From Tubiluchus corallicola (taxonomy: Eukaryota; Priapulida; Priapulimorpha; Priapulimorphida; Tubiluchidae): a stretch of 64,000 nt of DNA. Below, piece by piece: positions 29,501-39,838 of the stretch. The DNA lies in NCBI GenBank assembly GCA_030141605.1, contig JAQGDQ010000020.1:248001-312000 (forward strand). Direction: 5' to 3'. Position 1 is the stretch's first letter, and each line of letters begins with the position of its first letter. The notes beneath the pieces were generated by a model, which made no database searches, was not told the DNA's origin, and worked only from the letters and a program-made list of their open reading frames with translations. The translations under genes were made by a program, and so were the position numbers.

Positions 29501-32500
29501 CCGACAGTAATTACTGTAAATACCTTACAGATATACAAACGCCTAAACACTTTGACTGCCCTTTGATTTCTAACAACGCTAAATCTTCTATACAAAACGT
29601 TTTACCTTCACTAAATTTAGAACACGTATTGCTGCTCTGGCTTCTTTGATTTTTGGCTTTAGTGTCACATATTTCAATGCACCAAACGTTCTCTCATATT
29701 TTCAAATTTGGTCTTCGTTGTGTGCACGTTTGACAATATTTTCTTGTTGCCCCAGACATTACTTTAAGTACTCACAAAAATACCACTCACTGTTGTAAAT
29801 AATTTAAAGTTAAAAGTAGTGAAAATAATTTAAAGTTTCTGCATACTGTAGCCTATATAGCTGTACAGGTATATAACACTAATTGCCTGCCAAGTATAGC
29901 CTTATTAGCAACACGAGACGACTTGTACACACGTCCGCTCTGTGCGAGAACCTATTCCCCAACCTGGCCGAATACATTTAGGCCAGTAATTATTTTGCCA
30001 TTCCTTCTCTTTTATTTTATTTTATTGATTTGTGTAATTCATTCGATTGTTAGCTGTTTATATATGAGCTGTTTATGTGAAATAAATAAAAGAAAAATAT
30101 GTAATGTTAATTGACCAATTGATTAACATTTGCAAGCCTCCTTTTTAAGCTGATGACCAGTGGTTTCCCATAAAATCCACAGTAAAAAATATAGGTTTTT
30201 TGTATTTCACGCTGCCATGGGAACTGGTCTGCAATTCAAACGGGAGACTTGCATAAGTTAAAACTTGTTTTGTTATTTGAGTTTTTTCTTTCTTTCAGCT
30301 GCCATTTTTTGCTACCGTGCCATTAATTTATGTTGTCATAGACTATTTTATGATTGGTGAGTGTCCATCTACTTTTTTAAGTTCTGTTTAGCTGATTATT
30401 GTAGTGACAGTGTTTAACTGATGTAACTAGGCATTGTTAAGCTCAAAGAGTCAGCCAGGCAAAACTTGGAACTTCGTCTTGAATTAAACTGCCATTGTTC
30501 ATAAGAGGTACATTCTGATGGACGAGCGCCAGGAGAGTATCAACGTACAGGGTTTGTTCATACGGTGACAATAGAAATTAGCCGCTGGTCAAGAATCCCA
30601 CGTAATCAAAGGTTGTGTACCTGTAAGAGTGTACAAAACTGAACCACTTTGTGTGGAAGTGCTCTAAAACAAAGGAAATGAGGAAAAAAGATAATCATAT
30701 GGACATTACTAATTTCAAAAAACTTTTTTGATTATTGCATATATGGCTTTAAACGTGTATCGACAAGTTGAAAATTTGTTATTTATTAGACACATTGTCA
30801 TAAACGTACCTCTGTTTGTTTTAGAGTTTTTTTGTAAAATTCACCCGCAATGATTTATTTACTGTGTTAATAAAGATTATTTCTACTACTATAAAATCAT
30901 TTGTAATATATCTTTCAGGTTTGTATTCTTCTGCCTTTCATTTCTTCACCTGCGTAGGAGTAATAATTTTGACGTCGGATGCCGCTGTAGCAATAAGTAA
31001 GTTAACTCTGGCGACGTTCTTACAATTACAATCTTTAAAAGTAAAATGCTACAGACGAGATATTCGCAAGTATCGAATGCAATAACTATCAGCCATAGGC
31101 TAATCTTATTTTGATACATGACGTATACGTTGTAGATTAGAATCCAGAACAGTAAAAACGTTTTTGTAAAAGGCGGTAAAGTTGTATAATGATAGAAGAT
31201 TCAATCCCATCATTAATAATTTGGGGCAAGATTCTTTACCCACGAATATTGAGACTATTTTTTCTATAGTTTAGTTTAGTTAACTAAAGATATTTAGTTA
31301 AAATTTTGATCTTTGTACATATCTAGAAATCTATGTTTATGTGCGTTTTTCATTCATCATTAGTGTTTTGTTTGACAATTTCATCGTCTAGTGAATATTT
31401 TGCATCATGACCTTATGTTTGAAATGTAGGGTTAAATCAAATCGAATCAAATGTTCGCTCCTGTCGTTTTTCTTTATTGGTTTTTATATCTATATCTTTC
31501 CTGATCATATTTATTTGATTAGCAGCATTTTATGGTCTCATCAAGTTCATCTATTGCAACACATGTAGTAAAAAGGTGCAAGTTGCCTTGTGGGTGGCAG
31601 TTTCGTTGCCACATGTGAAAGACTACAGACACTGAAAGAGGTTAAGGGTTAGCTGACAGACTTCAGCGCCGATCTGTGGATATTTCGGGCTGAGAGGCTT
31701 CATACTTCAATACTTAATATTTTACTAGAATAAATACAAAATATGTACTTTCATTAGGTTACATGTTGTCTTGTTGCTCATCAAACTACGAAGTTGTCAT
31801 GGCTGCTGGTTCTCCCGTCATGCTGTTACTGTTTGTGGTCGGAGGTTTTAATTTAAATTTAGAGTAAGTTTATATTCTTATAAATTTATACAGATATAAC
31901 TTATAATAAATTTATATCTTTATAAATTTAATTACAATCACTTTCGAATCACAGTGTTTTTAGATTATTGGTAGCATAGTCTAGCTTGTATGTTACTTGT
32001 TAAATGTTTATTGTAACACTGGTTGGATTGTTTGGAGAACATAATTTTTGAAAAAAGAACTAAACGTGGATTAGATTCCTTACTTACCAAACGTACCTTA
32101 ATGTAGTGCTGAATCAGTATTATTAGTTTCTGGGCTTGTTTTACAAGTGGGAGCTCTTCAGTGGGAGTTGAACCCAAGATCTGCTGCTTGCCGGGTAGTT
32201 ATGCTAATATACACAGAACCATGCCAAAAGTAAATAAGCTCACTTTGAGTAAACTAAGAATGATCTGCATAGATAGGCAGAAGACGCCTGTAGTTCGTTT
32301 TAAATCGACCTTGCCTCTGCAAATTTAACCGTTGTCTCAATTTTTGTATCAGATTTGTAACTACAGGCGATTAGTGCCTGAGATTGTCAAACTTGCTGAC
32401 AGTCCGCAGCAACCATTTATAGATAATATTCTATAGAGATACACTGTAGATGAATTGACATCTGTTAACCCATGAAGTTGTAATTGAGACATATGAACTT

Positions 32501-33519
32501 TTATTTGTCCCGCAGTGGTTGAAACGCTGTATCTTTATTTTTTCTATATAGATCAATCCCTGTATACTTTAAATGGATAGAGTACTTTAGCATAATCAAA
32601 CATGGCAATGAAGCTTTGAACATCAACCAGTGGAAGGATATAAAAGAAATTGGTAAGTTTGGTTTTTGTATAACATGCTGTTACACACTAAATGAGTCGT
32701 TTATTAATTCTGCTGTTTCTCAAAAACTTAATTATAAATTCAAAACTTGCTAAATTGTTTCAGCTTGTCTTCGCAATGATACAACTTGTATACGCGACGG
32801 GAAGCAAGTTCTCCAATTTTTTGGCTATGACCAGGTAAATTTCAACTCTGTAAAATAATACTGGTACTATTTATATCAAATTTAGGTGAAAAAATGTATA
32901 ATGGAAATATAATGGTAACGATGACAGGCAAATATTTATGGCTGTCTTATATTGCATCTGTTTAACATAGGCATATGTACTTTAACAAGATCATCAAGGG
33001 CACTCTTTTCCTCATACAGCCGAGATATAGTGGAAATAATGTCAAATGTCAAACGTCAAAAAATTTACAGAACCGACGTCTTCCAAAGTTCTGATTTCAC
33101 ATTTTTGAATCTAGATCCAAGTTCATGTAATAGATATATTATACAAGAAACTGAACTGTCCGTAAACCAGAATCACAAAGGCTCTTAGGCCTATCACTTG
33201 TTGAGGGTTACTACACATGTATCAGTTAATAACTGGCATGTGGCGCCATTCTCGACGTAATGTTTGATTCAATGACAATAATGACAATAATATTTTAGTT
33301 TAATAAAAAGCTATGTATTCATATGTATTCGAATTCATTTGTATTCATATACTAGTACTTGTACAATTAATTTAAATAATGTGAACAAGTAATTTTTCAT
33401 TTCTTTACAATTTACAGGATAATTTTGCTAAAGACATAGGATTGTTGCTTGCTCTGATGGTTCTATATAGACTGATCGGTTATTTAATCTTGCTCTTTCG
33501 GGCAAAGAAAGCCGCTTAG
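17195..33519 (+). CDS. ABCG (white-like): White-like ABCG half-transporter, gene 2 (19 coding exons, ~674 aa)
   Basis: Paralogue of the gene at 247-10828, same architecture (NBD then six-helix TMD); it probably acts as a homo- or heterodimer in a membrane, substrate unknown. Exons: 17195-17395, 18097-18205, 18826-18874, 19675-19861, 20581-20652, 21052-21150, 21933-22099, 22540-22714, 23250-23339, 23483-23511, 23801-23906, 24900-25031, 25465-25557, 30299-30356, 30919-30996, 31758-31863, 32552-32652, 32764-32834, 33418-33519. They sum to 2025 nt, in frame. MGASGSGKST at aa 117-126, VQQDD near 164, ISGGE at 226-230, LMFCDE at 246-251, H283. The last extracellular loop has two Cys around an NDT sequon. 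Exon 1 is unrelated to that of gene 1; exons 3, 5-17 and 19 are equal in length in the two genes, while 1, 2, 4 and 18 differ. The ATG follows an in-frame stop and has A at -3 and G at +4. Intron 12 has a GC donor, and intron 13 (4.7 kb) holds a LINE. No disabling change was seen. Confidence 0.93.
17405..17534. repeat. Compound (ATT)/(GTT) microsatellite at the 5' end of intron 1, ABCG gene 2
   Basis: ATT units, then GTT units, then ATT units, starting about ten bases after the splice donor GTAAGT at 17396. Its open frame is an artefact of the repeat and is not part of exon 1. Confidence 0.95.
18920..19075. repeat. Imperfect CAT/CGT triplet-rich tract
   Basis: A mixture of CATCAT, GTCGTC, TTATCATT and related triplets in intron 3 of ABCG gene 2, probably a degenerate microsatellite. 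Confidence 0.7.
25032..25464 (+). other. GC-AG intron (intron 12 of ABCG gene 2)
   Basis: Exon 12 ends CTCCTG and the intron begins GCAAGT. The boundary is fixed because exon 12 is then 132 nt, exactly as in gene 1, where the donor is GTAGGT (6277). Confidence 0.85.
26657..27262 (-). mobile_element. Fragment of non-LTR retrotransposon reverse transcriptase, inverted
   Basis: An uninterrupted 201-codon frame on the minus strand inside intron 13 of ABCG gene 2. Its middle reads like the region after the catalytic core of LINE reverse transcriptases: [14 protein letters not shown], then HVLKF, then [19 protein letters not shown], which matches the familiar pattern YLG-VI--DGKMSS and KKKV-DAALL. 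No FADD/YADD catalytic box is present. It lies head to head with the plus-strand element starting at 27326 and may be its displaced, inverted middle part. Clade not determined. Confidence 0.75.
27326..29640 (+). mobile_element. Broken non-LTR retrotransposon (zinc knuckle, endonuclease, RT parts)
   Basis: In order on the plus strand: a CCHC zinc knuckle [14 protein letters not shown] (27371-27412), usual in the first ORF of LINEs. Then an AP-endonuclease-like domain with [25 protein letters not shown] and GDVNARN (about 27640-28070), and a linker and early RT region with KPFWNSALL and FWKTYHSVF. Then a post-thumb segment with GIPPLDILF (about 29028), and a C-terminal part with GRGYNSF and FDCPL near 29460-29570. 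Several stops and frame changes interrupt it, and the RT core with FADD is missing. It is a dead copy inside an intron in the same orientation as the host gene. Confidence 0.8.
32130..32225 (-). mobile_element. Probable tRNA-derived SINE
   Basis: On the minus strand an A-box-like TTAGCATAACTACCC is followed about 16 bases later by the B-box-like GGGTTCAACTCCC. The latter can form a T-arm (TGGG pairing with CCCA around a 7-base loop). A non-tRNA body follows. The acceptor and anticodon stems are not convincing, so this is more likely a SINE head than a tRNA gene. It lies in intron 16 of ABCG gene 2. Confidence 0.45.
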
Positions 33520-33611
33520 CAACCAAGGTTGTGCCTCACAACGACACGGTTTGAAAGTTTAATTGAAAAATGAAAATTACAAATTGCGTTTTGATGTACT
33601 TACTACTATCA

Positions 33612-33617
33612 AATAAA
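33612..33617 (+). other. Candidate polyadenylation signal, ABCG gene 2
   Basis: AATAAA, 93 bases after the stop codon of ABCG gene 2. Confidence 0.55.
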
Positions 33618-35644
33618 CGTTTCAACGAGTAACTATAAGCTTTATTAATACTTTCATGTGATACATATGGTCTGTATTTGATCCATTTTTGTTTATCAGC
33701 ACGGGAAAACAATTATACTTATCAGTTTTCTCTCTGAAACCCTCCTTTTTCTAAACTTGGAGCGCGAAGGCGTTTAAATCTGTTTTTGTTTCCAATAGAT
33801 TTTCTATGGACTGTGATTTGTTTGAACTAAAATAGCGATCATCGTCAAAGCACTGGTGAATTTGCGCAAAATTTTACACGAATCTTAAACGTTGTGAAGA
33901 AAAACGGGATTGTCAAATTTCTTTATGAGCGACGTTTTCAAGAGAAGTTTTCGATTGTAAGCTGCAGTTAGTAGAATTTTGAAAATAGCAAAGTGCTTAC
34001 GGAAATAGTAAGCTTCTTACATCTTGTTAGTGAGTTGATTCAGTCTTAAAAGCCTTATATGCAGTTTGAAGCTAATTGCGTCTTATGCAGTTTGATTCGC
34101 AACAATCTTTATTTTCTAGTTCTTTTAACTCGTTAGACAGAGAAAATTATTTGCAAAAAATTATTGAGAAAATTAAATACTGTATATGATATTTTACTTT
34201 ACATAATTTTGCCAAGTTTGTATAGGCCGAAAATTTGATTTTATTGCAAACAGCTAGGTAAAAAATTTTAATTTTATTACTGCAGTTACAAAAAATCATG
34301 CCAAGTCTTCAGCAAATTAATTAAAATTTAGTGTTTGTAGCGAAGTCTGTAGTCCTCTACCTATGATAGTCTAGTCGGGTTACTCCATTATTAAATCCTT
34401 GTTGCAATTATTAACCTGTCATATCAAGCTTGCATGGATAAAACATTCAATTATTTGTGCACGCTTTTGATGTCGCTTGCGCCGCCGTTTGAAAAACAGG
34501 TTTACGGGTTTATTGTTTAGGGCGTTTATTAATTGATGTGCTAAATATAGGCTTGCTGTAATGTCACTTCTCTTTTGTTGTCTCTTCTTGCATCCTTTCG
34601 TTATTACTTCTGAGATTTTAAAGTGAAAATGTGCTGCATTTTTCTAACCTGTCGCGTAATCACGATTTAACGGCACATTAAACGAGCGTTGTTAGTGTAT
34701 AATATGAATGCTTGAGAAATTATGATGGCATTATAGACAGACTTGATCAATAAATCTTGAACATTATGTGCTTGTAGTGTAGGAGTTTCTTTATATTATC
34801 TTTGCTTAATTTTTCCCAAGTACTGCTTTATGGAGTTCTTACCTATATTTATTTAGTATTTGTAGAGTCACTTTACGCTGTTGATGTACTTTAAGTTGCT
34901 TCGTTTACTCAGTTGTTAGTTTTGTGCTGTACACACATGTACAAGAAATTTTAAATAAACAATTGTTTATTTTATAATTCGGGTAGTACACACATGTTGA
35001 TTTGTTACTGAAATCAGTGTTCTGCAAATGATACTTTTCATTTCGAGCAACTCTATAATACTTGATTATTATCTTAATTACGGCATGTAGAAGAGATGCG
35101 CGATAATGCAAAATGTAAACCTAGTGTAGTCTGTAGATAAGTGCAGACTTTTATGCTGTTATTTTATTAGAAATATTTAATTGCAGATCTTACAAAAATT
35201 AAATCTCGTTTGCGTATATAATATAACAGCAATTAATAATGAGTTTCATTTCATTAGCAGGCAGAAAAGTACTGTCTAATTAATCAATAACTCATCACTG
35301 TAAATAATCACTCAAGTGCTGCTGTATGAGTCTACGTTACACCTTTGGTTCTAATTTAAAAATAATGTGTTGATATCAAGCATCATTATTACGGAAACGG
35401 TCTGCTAAACATCTGGTAACATTACCGGTAGACAGTAATGATAAACTGAAGCCGTATATTTACACTAATTACTGCTACTGTAACACTGACATTCAATATC
35501 GTTGAAGCTTATGGAGCATGTCAAACAAGAAACAATATTTCCTTGGAAGATCGACTGCAAAATTAATGATATGCTTTCACGAATTTAATAAACAAAAACT
35601 TTATTCAGTTATCGTTATGTCACTACTTATCCAAAAGATGCACG

Positions 35645-35805
35645 CAAGTGAGAGAGAAAGAGAGAGAGAGCGAGAGACAGAGACAGATAGAGCGAGAGAG
35701 AGGCAGAGAGAGAAAAAGAATGGGAAGAGAAAAAGACAGAGAGGAATAGGTAGCGAGAAAAAGAAACAGAATAAGTGCAACATAAAGAGAGATGGAATGG
35801 GACAG
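35645..35805. repeat. (GA)n-rich purine tract
   Basis: GAGA, GACAGA and GAAAAA units give strongly asymmetric purine and pyrimidine strands. The open frames on both strands across it are repeat artefacts. Confidence 0.9.
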
Positions 35806-36228
35806 AGGAGATAGCAGCAGTTTCGTGTCGTAATATTGAAATATATGAAAGGTAGCTTCGCTAGAAATTGACCATTACCCAATACTGGTCTTGACTTTGG
35901 TTGGCTTAGATTGATCGAAGTTCATTTAAGTGAGGTCAGCAAAATGCTTATTGTTCAATTACCTGTAACAAAAGAACGTTGTGACTTTGAAGTAATAATT
36001 TATTTGAACTTGAAAATACTCGAGCTATTTTAATGGACAAGTTGTTGAAATATATTGAATCATACATGCTAAATTGTACATCTAAATTGTTGCATCTAAT
36101 TGTAAATTGTTAGAATCAGACGCTTAGATACAAGCAATTTAAAATCCTTGCATTTGGTGCTTACTAAATTATGCTGCAGTCCAATGTAGAGTTCGTAATG
36201 GTTTCTTTAATTTGTGTGAAAAGCTGTA

Positions 36229-36595
36229 TAGTTATTTTAGAAGGAGATTAGTATGAAACAAGATGTACATGAAACTTAAGAACGAAGAACCTTTTTACAT
36301 CACGAAGTTGATGTAACATTATAACTCATTAGTTGAATAAAGTTTAACCATAGTTATTTTAGAAGGAGATTATTATGAAACAAGATGTACATGAAACTTA
36401 AGAACGAAGAACCATTTTACATCACGAAGTTGATGTAACATTATAACTCATTAGTTGAATAAAGTTTAACCATAGTTATTTTAGAAGGAGATTATTATGA
36501 AACAAGATGTACATGAAACTTAAGAACGAAGAACCATTTTACATCACGAAGTTGATGTAACATTATAACTCATTAGTTGAATAAAGTTTAACCAT
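36229..36595. repeat. 122-bp tandem repeat, three copies
   Basis: Unit starts at TAGTTATTTTAGAAGGAGAT; successive copies are offset by exactly 122 bases (GTTATTTT at 36231, 36353, 36475). Copies 2 and 3 appear identical, while copy 1 differs at two or so positions. Each unit contains a small hairpin, TACATCA-CGAAGT-TGATGTA. Confidence 0.95.
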
Positions 36596-37558
36596 TTTTG
36601 CTTTTGTTCGATAGGTTTAGTTTTAGAGGCAATGGCTATATATTAAGTTTTCTAGACTCAGTGTGTGTTAATTTTCATTTGGGAATTACATTTTACGTTT
36701 ATTGGAACTCGTTACCTAGCGAAATTATAAACTGTCCAAGTCTCAAAATTATTCGCGAACAAACTGCTTAAGGATTACTAATCTGCGCCTAATGTTACCT
36801 AAATAATCACATTCGATATCAAGTGAAACTGTTATAAGTACCAGTAATGCAATGCAACAATAATTAGTTCTCTACGAATGCCGTAAATTTGTGCGTTTCT
36901 CATTGAGCACGGTTTTCTATTTAAATGAACCCATTTTGTCTGTTTTGTAGGCATGCGTTTTGTTGTTATAGTTAGGTATTAGAACATTTAATTTTTTCCT
37001 TTTATCTTTACTAAAAAAAGCACTACGTAAAATTAAATGAAATTTCGCTTGTCTTTAATGTTCTCGGCCAGGGACTACGAAATATACACAGAGAAGCTTA
37101 CTTGCGCTACGACGTCATATAATGCATGGCCTAATGTTTTGGTGATATCAACGACTCCCCCAGTTTTTCATTACATTAATTGGTATCAGTGCTCGGCGAA
37201 AATGGTATGAGATTTTTGTCATTTAATATTTGCAAAGTGTAAGTCTTGTAAGTAAACGGGTGGTCTTGTAGAAAAGGTCCAGCAAATAGAATAACATCAT
37301 TGAATGTAACCACTAATTATTTTTCATTCATTACAATCAAACTAATTATATACTAATTGCAGTCGGTATTTCTTCAACCTTTGGTTTTTGGTTTGTGAGT
37401 ATCTCTTTTCATCTTATTACTTGGGAAAATATGTAAATCAATTTAATCCCCCAGTTAAACTGATGTGTTGTTGAAATAACTACCACTGTGCACCGTGTTT
37501 ACTTTATTTACTGTTGTAAACTATTGTTTACTTGATGTACATGTTACATCATGAATTT

Positions 37559-37746
<188 letters not shown>

Positions 37747-38690
37747 AAGTAATAAAAATACTCCAGAAAATATAGCTCGTTTAAGTATCGCATTACCGTG
37801 CTAAATACATGTACGCCTACTTGCATAAAGCTGTAATCATAACAGTTGTAAACTAGATGGTAATAGCAATATGCATATTGGTAATAGCAACATGAATGTA
37901 AGCTCCCCGTGCAGTTCTCGTATATGTGTTGTTGTATCAATGCTACAGGGACTACTGTGCTTATCACAAATAGAAAAATGACTGTGCGCTATAATTCCCT
38001 TAGGCTGTAATGAATTGTTTGTGGTTGTCAAAAAATGAAAAATTGCCATTTGATTACTTTAACCTAATTGATACGAAAACTGATTCATAACTTGCGCGAC
38101 ATCATTAGGAATTAGAACGCCTAGCGACAAAAAGAGAATTTTTCTTTTTTCCCACAAGCGTTTCATAAACTTTAACCAAGTTAGTAATTTTGTTCATTAA
38201 AAACACATTATTATGATTAGCATACAGATGAAATAAAGGGTCGTAAAACGAAAATATGAACCTAGATTTGATCATAGCCAAGGTATTTGAGGTGCAGTTT
38301 TGTCTCGATCTGGAAATATTACTAAATATCTGATTTTCGACAAATTTCCATTTAAACAAAATTCTAATGGAAACAACATTACACGTTTATTAGACTTTCC
38401 TCATCATCTTGCTACAGTGTATTTTAAACTATAAGCGCTCCTTAAGTTTCAATACTTAATAAAAAATCTGTAAAATAATATTAACGAATCAATAGTTTTA
38501 TCTTCTAAATCAGAGTTAACTGCATGACTTCAAAGAGTGCCTAACAGTTTAACTCCCAATTTTATCTTTACCCAGTTGCGAAGAATCCCTGGCTTATCCT
38601 GAGCTGAGTTTACTGTTGACTTTAACGATTCTTATGTACACTGTCTTTGGTCTCGCCGGTCGATATTTTAATTAATCAATAATAATCCTC

Positions 38691-38873
38691 TCAGCCTGCT
38701 ACAACACCATCGTTCAGATGGTAAATGGAAAACTCTTGGCTTCCATCACCACTATACGTCTTAACAGTTCGGCCATCCATCGTTACAAAACAATCCGAGC
38801 ATTTTATTGATTTGGCAGCCATACATTTGCGAAGATTGATGCTCCTGTGTGAGTTTGTTGTCTCTATGTACAC
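38691..38873 (-). other. Unassigned short ORF, possible terminal exon
   Basis: On the minus strand a CACACAG acceptor-like site is followed by an open frame with mixed composition: CMAAKSIKCSDCF, TMDGRTVKTYSGDGSQEF, then a stop. Three Cys lie in a short span. It is not recognised. It could be the last exon of an unseen gene, an alternative 3' exon, or chance. Confidence 0.2.
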
Positions 38874-39372
38874 ACGCGAGGGGTAGTTAGGCCGAGTCGA
38901 TGACAGTATGTTAGAGGGAAGTATGCACGAGATCGCTCATTAGAGGCCATGCTATTAACTACAACATTGCTTACCTGTTTCAGTGGGATGTCATCAGATC
39001 AGAACTTTTAGATTCAAATATCTAATTACTGACGATTCTATTCAGCGGCTTCTCGTTTAATATAATGTGCATTGTAGACCTTGTTGAATGGCTTATGAAA
39101 AACTATAGGATACTGATATTTAAAGACATTACTTTTTCAGGCATATAATTATTGCATGATTTGCACTGTGGCCTGTAAAAATATCTCGGAAAATGAGAGG
39201 TAATGGCAGTTGTTTAATATTTCAGAAAAATGGTTCAGTGGGAAATTCTCTAGATGAGGGCGGGTATATCCTATCCTAAAATCTCTCTGAGCTGTGTGTG
39301 CTTGGCTGCATGCGATATTTAAGTAATGCCAAGCCTGACTAGTAAATCATTGACTGCCACACAAATTGTTAC

Positions 39373-39590
39373 TCAGCGGCTTCAACAGCCATGCTGCTTC
39401 CGGTTCTCTCTCTCTTGATGAGAAAAGTTGTATACACATCCGAACTTAGTTAAGACACCGCTGCACGATAAAGCGCTTGGTTAGTACATTACTGAGTAAT
39501 CGTTATATAAATTGTTTATGGGCGGCTTCAGCGGTTATTTTTCCCGTTGAGGAAGGATATATTGAGCTCGGCTAAGACATCTCTGCTGAT
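39373..39590. repeat. Diverged tandem duplication downstream of the GPCR gene
   Basis: Two related blocks about 155 bases apart: GCGGCTTCAAC...TTGATGAGAAAAG...TTAGTTAAGACA...CTGC and GCGGCTTCAGC...TTGAGGAAGGATA...CGGCTAAGACAT...CTGC. A third partial match, CAGCGGCTTC, lies near 39043. Confidence 0.5.
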
Positions 39591-39786
39591 TCAGTGTGTC
39601 ATTTCAAAAGATTATACTTAGTAAGTAGCCAAGTTCCGAACACGTCATAACTATCTGACATCAGTAGTATACCTTTCCATCTTCAAAGTAGGCTACTATA
39701 TTTTTGTGCATCTGCTCACAGCTTCCCATTGTGTAACAGCCAGTTCACTGTCACCTGTCTGTTTTCTTACACGAAAAACAACGTCC

Positions 39787-39792
39787 TTTATT
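39787..39792 (-). other. Candidate polyadenylation signal, GPCR gene
   Basis: AATAAA on the minus strand, 47 bases after the stop codon of the GPCR gene. Confidence 0.5.
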
Positions 39793-39838
39793 TGAGATAC
39801 TTCAGCAAATATTTAAATTGAAATTGTTACAGTAGCTT

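Noticed and set aside
35518-35882. Charged ORF rich in Arg/Glu and its antisense Ser/Leu ORF.
   Set aside because: Produced by the GA-rich purine tract; no start context or splice evidence.
36240-36275. AGAAGGAGAT followed by ATG AAA CAA in each 122-bp unit looks like a bacterial ribosome binding site and start.
   Set aside because: The frame stops after eight codons and the context is a spliced eukaryotic genome; chance within a tandem repeat.
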